Source of the DNA: Betaproteobacteria bacterium
GTDB taxonomy: Bacteria; Pseudomonadota; Gammaproteobacteria; Burkholderiales; SG8-39
Direction of reading: 5' to 3'
NCBI GenBank assembly: GCA_947479645.1
Contig: CANKAJ010000003.1
Span: 16,584 to 80,583, forward strand
DNA: 64,000 nt
The position numbers and the translations under genes are program-made. A model generated the notes under the pieces. It had not been told where the DNA came from. It searched no databases and worked only from the letters and a program-made list of their open reading frames with translations. This document shows, in pieces, positions 1 to 9,333 of the stretch. Numbering within the stretch: position 1 is the first letter of the stretch; each line of letters starts with the position of its first letter.

Positions 1-171
1 TATTTCAGGAGCCGAGCCGACAATACTGCCGCTATTGTGATGTTCGGATACCCAGAATCGGTTGTACCCCAACGCATCGCAGTGGCGGGCGAGTGCGAGG
101 GTTTCCCTGATGGCGGCCTGCTGACCGCGCCCCTTTGACGCTGTGGATTGATCGAGAACTGACAACCTCAT
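1..171 (-). CDS. LLM-class flavin-dependent oxidoreductase, N-terminal part (cut by window edge)
   Basis: The minus strand from the ATG at 171 reads 57 codons to the window edge with no stop. It begins MRLSVLDQS and contains an ALGYNRFWVSEHHN stretch followed by GSAPEI. This is the classic N-terminus of bacterial luciferase-like monooxygenases: first beta strand, then the helix and GY-RFWVSEHH strand of the flavin TIM barrel. Family members use FMNH2 or F420 to oxidise varied small molecules, so the substrate cannot be called. About 280 more residues should lie left of the window. The upstream neighbour (402-671) is on the same strand after 230 bp with no recognised feature, so shared transcription is uncertain. 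Confidence 0.85.
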   Translation of the reverse strand, partial: MRLSVLDQSTASKGRGQQAAIRETLALARHCDALGYNRFWVSEHHNSGSIVGSAPEI

Positions 172-401
172 AGCCGATTCCTGGCTCGCGCTTCTTGGAT
201 GGAGGCCCCGTCAGGCGGGTACGCAAGGGCACCGGAGGCATTCGGGGCAGATTACCAAGCGGGTAAGCACGTTGTGCTTGCCGAACCAGTCACTCGTTCA
301 GAACAACCGGCAGAAAAACCGGCCGCCCGCCAGGGATTGCGATGCCCAGGGAATTGCGATGCAATGGGCGGTGAATCCGCCCATCTTCATACAAAACCAG
401 C

Positions 402-671
402 CTAGTTATCCGCCTTGTTCATGGCCTTGGTTTCTGCCTTGGACTTTCTGCCCGGACTGGCAGGAGGGATATAGCCAGAAACCCGGCACAGCCAACCTTC
501 GCTCGCCTTGCCGCCCTCAAACCGGGTCAACCTGCACATAATGACATCACCGCTGGCAGCCAAGCCGGAAACGCCCAGACGTACTTTTTCCAGGGAAATT
601 CCCGTTGCTTTCGCGATATCCGAGTCAAGACGTTCGCCGTGTGCTTTCAGATACTTCAGGATTTCATGCAC
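402..671 (-). CDS. small winged-helix DNA-binding-like protein
   Basis: 89 residues. The N-terminal 55 residues look like a winged helix-turn-helix: helix (HEILKYLKAHGE), then DSDIAKATGISLEKVRLGVSGL as the HTH, then a beta-wing with GDVIMCRLTRF. The basic tail (GRKSKAETKAMNK) could contact nucleic acid. Similar short MarR/ArsR-like proteins occur in betaproteobacterial genomes, often with no known target. No sensor or metal-binding residues are evident. It stands alone; an inverted repeat at 982-1015 lies about 310 bp upstream, which is far for autoregulation. Moderately sure it is a real gene, unsure of its role. Confidence 0.55.
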   Translation of the reverse strand: MHEILKYLKAHGERLDSDIAKATGISLEKVRLGVSGLAASGDVIMCRLTRFEGGKASEGWLCRVSGYIPPASPGRKSKAETKAMNKADN

Positions 672-981
672 CTTGATTACTCCTTCAAAAATAAGCCGCC
701 TTGCGACTCCAAGGCTTGGGTTTCCGGTACCACTCTCGTCAATTTGACGTGGATAAAGCCAAGCGTGAACTTGCGTCAGAGGCAGGATTCCTTATCCACA
801 AGATCCTGCCTGAAGCGGCCAGATGTACCGCTCACTGCATTCATTTTGTCCGGCAATCGCCAAATTGAGACCGGCAGGATACGGGGAAGTTCGCGTCCCC
901 GATACCCCAAAAATCAAACAATCGTAAGAAAAGTCGGCCAATTCGAGGGAACCTGCGGACGGCATTGAACAGCAGATTCAT
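672..981. other. intergenic stretch with no gene recognised
   Basis: Short open frames here (for example 639-968 plus) have no family-like features and no convincing ribosome binding site. I see no RNA gene. This stretch lies upstream of the small winged-helix gene and downstream of tRNA-Ser, so it probably carries the winged-helix gene's promoter. Confidence 0.5.
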
Positions 982-1015
982 TCAAATACTTGAAAAATAC
1001 CCATCAAGTATTTGA
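982..1015. promoter_or_regulatory. perfect 12-bp inverted repeat (operator-like or tRNA 3' hairpin)
   Basis: TCAAATACTTGA (982-993) is followed after 10 nt by its exact reverse complement TCAAGTATTTGA (1004-1015). Each arm is itself a TCAA-N4-TTGA dyad. It lies 52 bp beyond the 3' end of tRNA-Ser on the minus strand, but no T-run follows in that direction, so it is not a canonical intrinsic terminator. It may be a protein-binding site. Confidence 0.4.
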
Positions 1016-1066
1016 TATAAAAGCACATATACCACTTCAACCGGAAGAAAAACTATCCAGAATTTC

Positions 1067-1156
1067 TGGCGGAGAGGGAGGGATTCGAACCCTCGACAGA
1101 GTTGCCCCTGTGCCACCTTTCCAGGGTGGTGACTTAAACCGCTCATCCACCTCTCC
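1067..1156 (-). tRNA. serT-like: tRNA-Ser (anticodon GGA)
   Basis: On the minus strand the RNA starts GGAGAGG and ends CCTCTCC-G-CCA, so the 7-bp acceptor pairs perfectly and CCA is encoded. The anticodon loop CTGGAAA gives GGA, reading UCC/UCU. A long variable arm (GGCACAGGGGCAACTCTGTC) marks class II tRNA-Ser, and the T-loop GGTTCGAATCC is intact. Length is 90 nt including CCA. The call as serine rests on both anticodon and variable arm; the gene name is only indicative. Confidence 0.97.
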
Positions 1157-1281
1157 GAAACTCATCCGTCAGCCGCCAAATACTTGTGCTATCGGGGCCA
1201 AAAAGCGCAGTTCCCGGACATACGGAACCGCGGAGCATAAACCAGACGCGAACTATGGGCAACTCCGCGTTTGTATCGGAC

Positions 1282-3252
1282 CTAGCTGGTTTCCTTCAAC
1301 TGATCCAGAATCGCCGGGTTTTCCAGAGTGGAAACGTCCTGGGTAATGGCCTCGCCTTTGGCGATGGAGCGAAGCAAGCGTCGCATAATCTTGCCGGAGC
1401 GGGTCTTCGGCAGGTTTTCACCAAAACGGATGTCCTTGGGCCTGGCAATCGGGCCAATTTCCTTGGCCACCCAGTCACGCAACTCCTGCGCCACTTTTTT
1501 GGCTTCATCGCCGTAAGGTCGCGCTCCCTTGAGCACCACGAATGCGCAAACCGCCTCTCCGGTCAGATCATCGGGACGCCCTACGACGGCTGCCTCAGCC
1601 ACCAGCGAAGTATGTGAAACCAGCGCCGATTCAATCTCCATCGTGCCCAACCGGTGACCAGAGACATTGAGCACATCGTCGATGCGACCCATGATGCGGA
1701 AATAGCCATCCTTGTCACGGCTTGCGCCATCGCCTGCAAGGTAATACTTCCCCTGAAAGTCGTCAGGGTAATAACTCTTCTTGAATCGGTCCGGGTCGCC
1801 CCAGATGGTGCGGATCATGGAAGGCCAGGGTCGTTTGATGACCAGAATCCCCCCCTTGCCCTTCTCTAACTCTTGTCCCGTCTCATCAACAATGGCCGCC
1901 ATGATGCCGGGTAGCGGCAACGTGCATGATCCCGGTTTTGTCGCCGTAACGCCGGGCAGTGGTGTAATCAGGTGCCCTCCGGTCTCGGTCTGCCACCACG
2001 TATCAACAATGGGGCAACGCTCGCCACCCACCGTGCGGTGATACCACATCCATGCCTCAGGATTGATTGGCTCCCCCACTGTCCCGAGGATGCGCAGCGA
2101 CTTGAGGTCATATTTATTCGGCAGATCGCCCCCGGCCTTGATTAGCGACCGAATAGCCGTCGGTGCGGTATAGAACACGCTCACCTTGTGATCCTGAATC
2201 ATCTTCCAGAAACGGCCCGCATCCGGATAGGTCGGCACACCTTCAAAAATCACCTCAGTCGCCCCCGCGGCCAATGGACCATAGACGATATAGGTATGCC
2301 CGGTAACCCAGCCTACATCTGCCGTGCACCAGAAAATATCGTCCGGCTTGTAGTCGAACGTCCACTTCATGGTAAGGAGAGCATGCAACAGATAGCCAGC
2401 GGTGGAATGTTGCACTCCCTTGGGTTTGCCCGTCGAACCCGAGGTGTAAAGAATGAAAAGCGGGTGCTCCGCATTGACCCAGGTCGGCTCACATTCGTTT
2501 GGTTGGCCCTTTTCGGCGTCATGCCACCACGCATCCCGCGGCGACTGCATCGGTATCGCCGAACCCGAGCGCTTGTATACGACCACCGTCCGGATGCTGT
2601 CGCAACCGCCCATCGCCAGTGCTTCATCGACGGCGGGCTTGAGCGGAATTTCCCGCCCTCCGCGAAACTGCCCATCCGCAGTAATGACTGCAATGGCGCC
2701 GGCATCGATGATGCGCTCATGCAGGCTCTTGGCGGAGAAACCGCCAAACACCACCGAATGGGTTGCAGCAATCCGTGCACATGCCTGCATCGCGACCACG
2801 GCCTCAATCGACATCGGCATGTAGATCAGCACGCGGTCACCCTTGCCAACGCCCCTGGCCTTCAGCGCATTGGCAAAGGTGCACACGCGGTGATACAGAT
2901 CCTTGTACGAGATCTGTGTAATCTTGCCGTCATCGGCTTCAAAAATCAGCGCAATCTTGTCCGGCTGCGTCTTCAGATGACGATCGAGACAGTTATATGA
3001 CGCATTGGTCTCGCCGTCATAGAACCACCTGAAGAAAGGTGCGTTCGATTCATCCAGCACCTTGCTGAAAGGCTTGTGCCAAAGAATATTTTCGCGCGCG
3101 AGTCGCGCCCAGAACCCCTCGAAATCGCGGTCAGCCTCGTCGCAAAGCGCCTGATAGGCAGGCATGCCCGAGATATTGGCCTGCTTGACGAACTCCGGCG
3201 AAGGTGGGAACAGCCGGTCCTCCTGCAAAACCGATTCGATGGTGGCGGACAT
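1282..3252 (-). CDS. acsA: acetyl-CoA synthetase (AMP-forming)
   Basis: 656 residues, the usual length for Acs. It converts acetate, ATP and CoA to acetyl-CoA, AMP and PPi in the cytoplasm. Seen: N-terminal Acs extension; P-loop-like [11 protein letters not shown] near residue 265; [10 protein letters not shown] adenylate motif near 415; the YYLAGDGA hinge; and [14 protein letters not shown] near the C-terminus, whose Lys is the site of reversible acetylation in this family. The start at 3252 has AAAGGAG just upstream. It probably forms its own transcription unit; the next minus-strand gene upstream (quinone oxidoreductase) is separated by about 120 bp. It makes acetate assimilation likely in this organism. 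Confidence 0.97.
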   Translation of the reverse strand: MSATIESVLQEDRLFPPSPEFVKQANISGMPAYQALCDEADRDFEGFWARLARENILWHKPFSKVLDESNAPFFRWFYDGETNASYNCLDRHLKTQPDKIALIFEADDGKITQISYKDLYHRVCTFANALKARGVGKGDRVLIYMPMSIEAVVAMQACARIAATHSVVFGGFSAKSLHERIIDAGAIAVITADGQFRGGREIPLKPAVDEALAMGGCDSIRTVVVYKRSGSAIPMQSPRDAWWHDAEKGQPNECEPTWVNAEHPLFILYTSGSTGKPKGVQHSTAGYLLHALLTMKWTFDYKPDDIFWCTADVGWVTGHTYIVYGPLAAGATEVIFEGVPTYPDAGRFWKMIQDHKVSVFYTAPTAIRSLIKAGGDLPNKYDLKSLRILGTVGEPINPEAWMWYHRTVGGERCPIVDTWWQTETGGHLITPLPGVTATKPGSCTLPLPGIMAAIVDETGQELEKGKGGILVIKRPWPSMIRTIWGDPDRFKKSYYPDDFQGKYYLAGDGASRDKDGYFRIMGRIDDVLNVSGHRLGTMEIESALVSHTSLVAEAAVVGRPDDLTGEAVCAFVVLKGARPYGDEAKKVAQELRDWVAKEIGPIARPKDIRFGENLPKTRSGKIMRRLLRSIAKGEAITQDVSTLENPAILDQLKETS

Positions 3253-3373
3253 CTGTAAATCTCCTTTGGGTCTGGCGATGACTGTGCAAAAAATTACCAG
3301 GTTCGAGAGGCCATTTTCTTCTTATCCGAAATAGATAGCCGCACGAACAATAAGCGAACAACGCGCCAACAAA

Positions 3374-4369
3374 TTATGGCGTAAGTATGGTACTCCCGGT
3401 CGTCTTGCGCGCTTCCAGATCGCGATGCGCCTGCTGCACCTGCGCCATGGGATAACGCTGGTCAATCCTGATCTTCACCTTGCCACTCCCGACAACATCG
3501 AACAGGTCATCAGTCATGACCTGTACATTTTCACGTGAAGAGAGATGCGTGAACAAGGTCTGCCGGGTCATGTACAACGACCCCTTGGCGCCCAGAATGC
3601 CAGGGGCAAACGGCGGAACCACACCCGAAGCATTGCCAAAGCTGGCCATTAACCCGAAGGGAGCAAGACAATCCAGCGACTTCGCCCAGGTGTCCTTGCC
3701 AACCGAGTCATACACCACCTTGACCCCCTTGCCACCGGTAATTTCCTTGACGCGAGCAAGGAAATCCTCATTAGAGTAGTTGATGACGTGAGCGGCGCCA
3801 TGCTCGCGTGCCAGTGCACATTTGGCGTCGGACCCGGCAGTGCCAATCAACTGCAATCCCAATGCCCTGGCCCATTGGCAGGCAATCAGCCCGACGCCAC
3901 CGGCCGCGGCATGAAACAGCACATGGTCACCCGCCTGCAAGCCGGCTTGAGGCAGCGTGCGTTTTAGCAGGTACTGCGCGGTGAGTCCCTTGAGCATCAT
4001 TGCAGCGCCCGTCTCAAATGAAATGGCATCAGGCAGGCGGCAGACGCACCAGGCCGGCATCACGCGCGCTTCGCTATAGCTTCCCGGCGGCAGACTGGCA
4101 TAGGCGGCGCGATCCCCCGCCTTCAAGTGCGTGACGCCTTCGCCCACCGCCTCGATCACGCCGGCTCCCTCCATACCCAGTCGCAACGGCAATGGCAGTG
4201 CATAGATTCCGGTGCGCTGATAAACGTCGATGTAATTCAAGCCGATGGCGTGATGGCGGATGCGGATTTCACCCGGCCCCGGATCACCCACCATGACATC
4301 GACGAGCCTGAGTTGCTCGGGCCCGCCAATCTGATCGATCTGAACCGCCTTAACTGAATATTGGGTCAT
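3374..4369 (-). CDS. NADPH:quinone oxidoreductase, zinc-free MDR family
   Basis: 331 residues from the ATG at 4369, which has GGAG upstream; a longer frame to 4423 lacks support. It is a medium-chain dehydrogenase/reductase of the QorA type: GroES-like N-terminal domain with GLNYIDVYQRTGIY, then a Rossmann domain with HAAAGGVGLIACQWA. The zinc-ligand cysteines of alcohol dehydrogenases are absent, as expected for quinone reductases. Likely reduces quinones or reactive enals with NADPH in the cytoplasm. It is divergently oriented to the SDR gene at 4559, leaving about 190 bp for both promoters. Confidence 0.9.
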   Translation of the reverse strand: MTQYSVKAVQIDQIGGPEQLRLVDVMVGDPGPGEIRIRHHAIGLNYIDVYQRTGIYALPLPLRLGMEGAGVIEAVGEGVTHLKAGDRAAYASLPPGSYSEARVMPAWCVCRLPDAISFETGAAMMLKGLTAQYLLKRTLPQAGLQAGDHVLFHAAAGGVGLIACQWARALGLQLIGTAGSDAKCALAREHGAAHVINYSNEDFLARVKEITGGKGVKVVYDSVGKDTWAKSLDCLAPFGLMASFGNASGVVPPFAPGILGAKGSLYMTRQTLFTHLSSRENVQVMTDDLFDVVGSGKVKIRIDQRYPMAQVQQAHRDLEARKTTGSTILTP

Positions 4370-4558
4370 GCTGATGCTCCGACATTGAATGTGAGTGGAT
4401 TCTGGAACGACATCTTGCCACAAGTATATTCATGCTTTATGCCCCCTCCTTCCGGCTCGCGCTATCGGATAAACTTCGGCCTGCAAAGCAGTCCGAAAAA
4501 CCAGTCCGAAAAATATTTCTCGGCTCTCAAACCTTTTTCACCCGACACAGGAATCCCC

Positions 4559-5326
4559 ATGCCCATCAACAGCCTGCCCCTCAAGGGCCAGACCGCCATC
4601 ATCACCGGATCCGGACAAAATCTCGGACGCGGCATTGCCCTCACCTTCGCCCGTGCCGGCGCCAATGTTGTGGTCAACGGCCATCGCAATCAGGCCGCCA
4701 TCGAGGCAGTCGCCGCAGAAGCCGAAAAAGAAGGCGTACAGGCCCTGGCAATACTGGCCGATGTCACCAACCCGGACGAAGTACAAGGCCTGGTTGACAA
4801 GACCATGACGAAATTCGGGCGAGTGGATATCGCCGTATCCAATGTCGGCATGCGCCTGCATCAGCCATTCCTGGATATCACCGTTGATGACTGGCACAAG
4901 GTCATGAACGCCAGCCTGAACTCGGCTTTCTACTTGGCGCGTTCCGTACTGCCGCTGATGAAGCAACAACGCCATGGCCGCATCATTCATATCTCCGGCC
5001 GCGACGGCTTCTTCACCCTGCCCAATCGCGCCCATAACGTGACAGCCAAGGCCGGCATGCACTCGCTGGCCAAGGCCATCGCACTGGAGTTTGGTCCATT
5101 CGGAATCACCGCCAATACCGTTGCGCCCGGGCTGATGGACACGACGCGTGACCTCACTCAATACCCTGACTGGGCACGCGTCTCGGAGCAGCGCCGCCTG
5201 CAAATCCCCATGCGCCGCTTCGGCACCGGTGAGGACATGGGCGAAGCCTGTCTGTATCTGGCCGCCGGCGGGTCCTATGTGAGCGGCCAGTTGATCCAGG
5301 TTTGTGGAGCGGAATTCCTGTACTAA
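4559..5326 (+). CDS. short-chain dehydrogenase/reductase with substituted catalytic residues
   Basis: 255 residues from the ATG at 4559 (AGGAA upstream). The Rossmann cofactor motif is intact: TGSGQNLGRG near residue 15, and the NVG motif at the end of beta-4. The active-site segment reads HISGRDGFFTLPNRAHNVTAK. With the conserved Lys in place, the catalytic Tyr position (Lys minus 4) is Asn, and the position 13 residues earlier, normally Ser, is Gly. The C-terminal part (PGLMDTTRD, AAGGSYVSGQLIQVCG) is otherwise normal. So the fold is clearly SDR but a classical Ser-Tyr-Lys mechanism is not possible as written. It may be a divergent enzyme or a binding protein. Monocistronic as far as can be seen. 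Confidence 0.85.
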   Translation: MPINSLPLKGQTAIITGSGQNLGRGIALTFARAGANVVVNGHRNQAAIEAVAAEAEKEGVQALAILADVTNPDEVQGLVDKTMTKFGRVDIAVSNVGMRLHQPFLDITVDDWHKVMNASLNSAFYLARSVLPLMKQQRHGRIIHISGRDGFFTLPNRAHNVTAKAGMHSLAKAIALEFGPFGITANTVAPGLMDTTRDLTQYPDWARVSEQRRLQIPMRRFGTGEDMGEACLYLAAGGSYVSGQLIQVCGAEFLY

Positions 5327-5442
5327 TCGACGCAAAGCTGCCAATCGCTGCCGGTCGGCCGGCAGACCATGAATACTGTCACGGGCCGCCCGCGGAAAAT
5401 CGACTAAAATTCCCGCTCCCGATATCCTCCCATCAGACAAAA

Positions 5443-5976
5443 ATGAATCAACCAAAAACACCGCCTGAATTGCGCACTCTACCCCGCTGGATTTTTGCCA
5501 GCCGCTGGTTGCAGGCGCCGCTGTATATCGGCCTGATCGTCGCCCAGGCAGTCTATGTCTGGCAGTTCTGGGTGGAACTGATCCATCTCATCGGCATTAC
5601 CGCAACCAAGGGCACCACCGAGTCCGAGATCATGCTGGTGGTGCTGGGTCTGATCGATGTAGTGATGATCTCGAATCTGCTGGTCATGGTTATTGTCGGC
5701 GGCTGGGAAACCTTTGTATCGCGCCTTGAACTTGACCAGCACCCTGACGAGCCGGAGTGGCTATCGCATGTCAACGCCGGCATGCTCAAGGTCAAGCTGG
5801 CCACCGCCATCATCGGCATCTCTTCCATTCATCTGCTGAAAACCTTTATCAATGCGCCGGCCTACGATGAAAAAACCCTGATGTGGCAGACCATCATTCA
5901 CTGCGCCTTTCTCTTATCTGCCCTATCCATTGCGTGGACCGAACGCCTGACCGCAAAGCACGGAAGTGAACATTAG
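5443..5976 (+). CDS. UPF0114 (YqhA-like) membrane protein
   Basis: 177 residues from the ATG at 5443; the 47-codon upstream extension of the frame is not family-like. Three or four transmembrane helices are visible (about 25-48, 65-85, 115-133 and 148-165), with the family's LASR/ASRWLQAPLYIGL start and IDVVMISNLLVMVIVGGWETF core. UPF0114 members are inner-membrane proteins of unproven function. It sits 48 bp before the fumarase gene on the same strand, so co-transcription is possible. Confidence 0.9.
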   Translation: MNQPKTPPELRTLPRWIFASRWLQAPLYIGLIVAQAVYVWQFWVELIHLIGITATKGTTESEIMLVVLGLIDVVMISNLLVMVIVGGWETFVSRLELDQHPDEPEWLSHVNAGMLKVKLATAIIGISSIHLLKTFINAPAYDEKTLMWQTIIHCAFLLSALSIAWTERLTAKHGSEH

Positions 5977-6024
5977 CCTGATCTGCCCGGCGCTCGCAGC
6001 GCCGAAAACTGAAAAGAGAAGACC

Positions 6025-7551
6025 ATGACCGTCATCAAACAGGAAGACCTGACCCAGAGCGTAGCTGATGCCTTGCAATACATCAGCTACTATCATCCGA
6101 AGGATTTCATCCAGCATCTGGCGCGCGCCTATGAGCGCGAGCAATCGCCCGCCGCCAAGGATGCCATCGCCCAGATCCTGACCAACTCGCGCATGTGCGC
6201 CGAGGGCCGTCGGCCACTGTGCCAGGACACCGGTATCGTCAATGTCTTTCTGAAAATCGGCATGGACGTGCGCTGGGAGGGGTTTTCCGGATCAATAGCC
6301 GACGCCATCAACGCCGGTGTGCGACGTGCCTATACCCACCCGGACAATCCGCTGCGCGCCTCAATACTGTCCGACCCGATCTTTACGCGCAAGGACACCA
6401 AGGACAACACCCCAGCAGTGATCCACACCGAGGTTGTCCCTGGCAATACGGTGGAAGTAACCGTTGCCGCAAAAGGCGGCGGCTCGGAAAACAAATCGAA
6501 ACTGGCCATGCTCAACCCGTCGGATTCCATCATTGACTGGGTATTGAAGACGGTACCCACAATGGGTGCCGGCTGGTGCCCGCCAGGAATGCTGGGCATC
6601 GGCGTGGGTGGCACCGCCGAGAAGGCCGTACTGATGGCCAAGGAGTCCCTGATGGCGCCGCTGGACATGCATGAACTGCTCGCCCGCGGCCCACAATCGA
6701 AGATCGAGGAACTGCGCATCGAACTCTTTACCAAGGTGAATGCACTCGGCATCGGCGCGCAGGGTCTGGGCGGTCTTTCCACGGTGCTTGACGTCAAGAT
6801 TCTGGACTATCCGACGCATGCCGCATCAAAACCGATTGCCATGATTCCGAACTGCGCCGCGACACGCCACGTGCACTTTGTGCTGGATGGCTCGGGCGTC
6901 GCGGAGTTCGACCCGCCTTCACTGGAAGACTGGCCCAAGGTTGGCTGGACCGCTGCGCCGACGTCCAAGCGCGTCAATCTTGATACGCTGACCCCGGCCG
7001 AGGTGGCTGCCTGGAAGCCGGGTGAGATCCTGTTGCTCAACGGCAAGATGCTGACCGGCCGCGATGCCGCCCACAAGCGCATTGAAGGCATGCTTGAAAA
7101 AGGCGAGAAGCTGCCGGTGGACTTTACCAACCGGGTGATCTACTACGTCGGTCCGGTTGATCCGGTACGCGATGAAGTCGTCGGCCCTGCCGGCCCCACC
7201 ACTTCCACGCGCATGGACAAATTCACAGACATGATGCTGGCCAAAACCGGATTGATCGCGATGATCGGCAAGGCTGAGCGCGGTCCGGTTGCCATCGAAG
7301 CGATCAGCAGGAACAAGGCTGCCTATCTGATGGCGGTGGGCGGAGCCGCTTACCTGGTTGCCAAGGCCATCCGCAAGCAGAAAACGCTGGCCTTTGCCGA
7401 TCTGGGCATGGAGGCGATTTACGAGTTCGAAGTCAAGGATATGCCGGTCACAGTCGCAGTGGACTCCCAGGGAACGTCGGTGCATAACACCGGTCCTGCC
7501 GAATGGAAAAAGAAAATCCGCGAGTTCAAGATCCCGGTTGCTGTCGCCTAG
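6025..7551 (+). CDS. fumA: fumarate hydratase, class I (iron-sulfur)
   Basis: 508 residues, a fused alpha and beta domain class I fumarase that interconverts fumarate and malate in the TCA cycle. The three [4Fe-4S] ligand cysteines are seen: in RPLCQDTGIVNVF near residue 66, in IPNCAATRHVHF, and in WCPPGMLGIGVGGTAEK. The beta domain carries the GRDAAHKR and GPTTSTRMD motifs typical of the family. Class I enzymes are oxygen-sensitive and iron-dependent, which suits a micro-oxic or iron-linked lifestyle. The gene symbol reflects class, not proven orthology to E. coli fumA versus fumB. Confidence 0.96.
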   Translation: MTVIKQEDLTQSVADALQYISYYHPKDFIQHLARAYEREQSPAAKDAIAQILTNSRMCAEGRRPLCQDTGIVNVFLKIGMDVRWEGFSGSIADAINAGVRRAYTHPDNPLRASILSDPIFTRKDTKDNTPAVIHTEVVPGNTVEVTVAAKGGGSENKSKLAMLNPSDSIIDWVLKTVPTMGAGWCPPGMLGIGVGGTAEKAVLMAKESLMAPLDMHELLARGPQSKIEELRIELFTKVNALGIGAQGLGGLSTVLDVKILDYPTHAASKPIAMIPNCAATRHVHFVLDGSGVAEFDPPSLEDWPKVGWTAAPTSKRVNLDTLTPAEVAAWKPGEILLLNGKMLTGRDAAHKRIEGMLEKGEKLPVDFTNRVIYYVGPVDPVRDEVVGPAGPTTSTRMDKFTDMMLAKTGLIAMIGKAERGPVAIEAISRNKAAYLMAVGGAAYLVAKAIRKQKTLAFADLGMEAIYEFEVKDMPVTVAVDSQGTSVHNTGPAEWKKKIREFKIPVAVA

Positions 7552-7577
7552 CGACACATTCCGCCGCAGGATTGCCC

Positions 7578-8336
7578 ATGCCCGCTTTCATGTCACCGGG
7601 AAAGCTGCGGGCCTTCCTGATTCATCTTGGCCTCAGCGCCGGCATTGTCGGCGTGGTCGCCATCCTGATGCTGTCGATCTGGTACCCGCAACCCTGGTTC
7701 CAGCACGATGGCGGTTGGACGGTGTTCCAGCTGATCATGGCGGTCGACGTGGTGTTGGGTCCCTTGCTGACCTTGATTGTTTTCAGACGCGGCAAGCCCG
7801 AACTGGCGCGCGACCTGACCATCATTGCCACCATACAACTGGGCGCCCTCGCCTTTGGCGTCACCACGATGATGCAGCATCGACCGGCCTTCATCGTCTA
7901 TGCTGAACAAAATTTCTTTGCCGTGACCTGGCATCAGGTAAAGCACGGTACCCGGGACATCGACCGCCTGAGCCAGCTGAGCCAGTCAACTCCGATACGG
8001 CAATTGAAGCTCGTCTACCTGCAATTGCCCGCAGATCCGGAGCAGCGCGACGCACTTCGGCGTGAACAGAATAATAATGGACCGCTCATCGTCAGCCGCG
8101 GCGACTATTTCCAGGAATTGACGCCTAAATACTGGGAAGAGATCCTTGGCCACGGATCGAGCGTGACTGAAATTGCCCGCAATGACCCGGACATTCAGGC
8201 AGCGCTGGAAAAGTTTCGCCAGCGCCACCCCGAACCGCTGGAAACATTTGCGTTCCTGCCCGTGGTCTGTCGCAACGATGTGGTGATGCTGGTTTTCGAT
8301 CGCAAGACAAAAGCGCTCATTGATTGGCTGGAATGA
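7578..8336 (+). CDS. TfpX/TfpZ-like type IV pilin accessory protein
   Basis: 252 residues from the ATG at 7578 (GCAGGA upstream); another ATG lies at 7590. The N-terminus has three transmembrane helices with the family signature WYPQPWFQHDGGW and DVVLGPLLTLIVF, then a periplasmic or cytoplasmic soluble domain of about 150 residues. In the known family these proteins assist specific type IV pilins in assembly. No pilin gene is adjacent here, so the link to pili is by homology only. It starts 26 bp after the fumarase stop and may be read through from it. Confidence 0.8.
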   Translation: MPAFMSPGKLRAFLIHLGLSAGIVGVVAILMLSIWYPQPWFQHDGGWTVFQLIMAVDVVLGPLLTLIVFRRGKPELARDLTIIATIQLGALAFGVTTMMQHRPAFIVYAEQNFFAVTWHQVKHGTRDIDRLSQLSQSTPIRQLKLVYLQLPADPEQRDALRREQNNNGPLIVSRGDYFQELTPKYWEEILGHGSSVTEIARNDPDIQAALEKFRQRHPEPLETFAFLPVVCRNDVVMLVFDRKTKALIDWLE

Positions 8337-8359
8337 GCACGCGCCATACCTGAGTGAGA

Positions 8360-9319
8360 TTAATCCTCCGCCGTGGCACCCGATGCCTTGACGACCTCCG
8401 CCCAGGTGCTGACTTCAGCACGCAGAATCCTGGCAAACTCCTCAGGCTTGTTAGCCAGTGGTTCCGCGCCCAGATCGATCAGCCGCTTCTTGATTTCCGG
8501 GTCATGAGCGACACGGGCAATCTGCTCGGCCAGACGGTTGACGATCGGTCGCGGAGTCGCTGCCGGAGCCAATACTCCGTACCAGACATCGACTTCCATA
8601 TTGACACCCGATTCCTTCATCGTCGGAACATCCGGCATGAGTTCGCTGCGCTTGGCACCGGTCAGTGCCAGCGCACGCAGTCGCCCCGCCTTTACGTGTG
8701 AGGAAATGGCCGGAATATTGGCAAAGCTCAACTGCACCTCGGCGGCCACCAGCGCCGTCAACGAGGGCGCGCTACCCTTATAAGGTATGTGGGTCAGACT
8801 GGTCTTGGTCAGCGTCTTCAGCAATTCACCGGCCAGATGCTGGGTGGTGCCACTGCCGGCTGAAGAATAATTGAGCTGGCCGGGCTGTGAACGCGCCAGT
8901 TCGAGAAATTCCGCCACGTTCCTTGCCGGAACCTTGGCATTCACGACCATGACGTTGGGGCTGGTTGAAAAAATGGTCACGGCTGTAAAGTCGCGCAAAG
9001 TATCGAATCCGACCTTTTTGTACAGCGACATGTTGATGGCGACGGCTGCCGTGTTCATCAATAGCGTATAGCCGTCAGGGGCGGCCTTGGCCACCAGTTC
9101 GTTGGCGATATTGGTGCCGGCACCGGGTCGGTTCTCCACCAGCACCTGCTGGCCCAGAAATTCGGACAGTTTGGGAGCCATCAAACGCGCATTGATGTCC
9201 ACACCACCACCCGGCGTGAAACCAAGAATGATGCGCACCGGCTTGGTTGGGTAGGCCTGCGCCAGCGCGGTGATCGGCGCCATCAGGGTCAGCAGCAAAG
9301 CCAGTCGTCTAATGTGCAT
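8360..9319 (-). CDS. Bug-family (tripartite tricarboxylate transporter) substrate-binding protein
   Basis: 319 residues from the ATG at 9319. A signal peptide (MHIRRLALLLTLMAPITALAQA) precedes the Bug fold: YPTKPVRIILGFTPGGGVD, ENRPGAGTNIA, APDGYTLLM, GSGTTQHLAGELLK and HIPYKGSAP. These periplasmic Venus-flytrap proteins bind carboxylates. No TctA/TctB membrane genes are nearby, as is common for the very expanded Bug sets of Betaproteobacteria. It lies 14 bp downstream of the phosphate transporter on the same strand, which may be chance. Confidence 0.9.
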   Translation of the reverse strand: MHIRRLALLLTLMAPITALAQAYPTKPVRIILGFTPGGGVDINARLMAPKLSEFLGQQVLVENRPGAGTNIANELVAKAAPDGYTLLMNTAAVAINMSLYKKVGFDTLRDFTAVTIFSTSPNVMVVNAKVPARNVAEFLELARSQPGQLNYSSAGSGTTQHLAGELLKTLTKTSLTHIPYKGSAPSLTALVAAEVQLSFANIPAISSHVKAGRLRALALTGAKRSELMPDVPTMKESGVNMEVDVWYGVLAPAATPRPIVNRLAEQIARVAHDPEIKKRLIDLGAEPLANKPEEFARILRAEVSTWAEVVKASGATAED

Positions 9320-9333
9320 GTTGTTATTCCCAA

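Noticed and set aside
2188-3000. 270-codon plus-strand frame opposite acsA
   Set aside because: It lies within a fully conserved acetyl-CoA synthetase gene on the other strand and has no family features or ribosome site; it is an antisense shadow.
4538-5461. 307-codon minus-strand frame opposite the SDR gene
   Set aside because: Composition is explained by the plus-strand SDR codons; no domain is recognisable.
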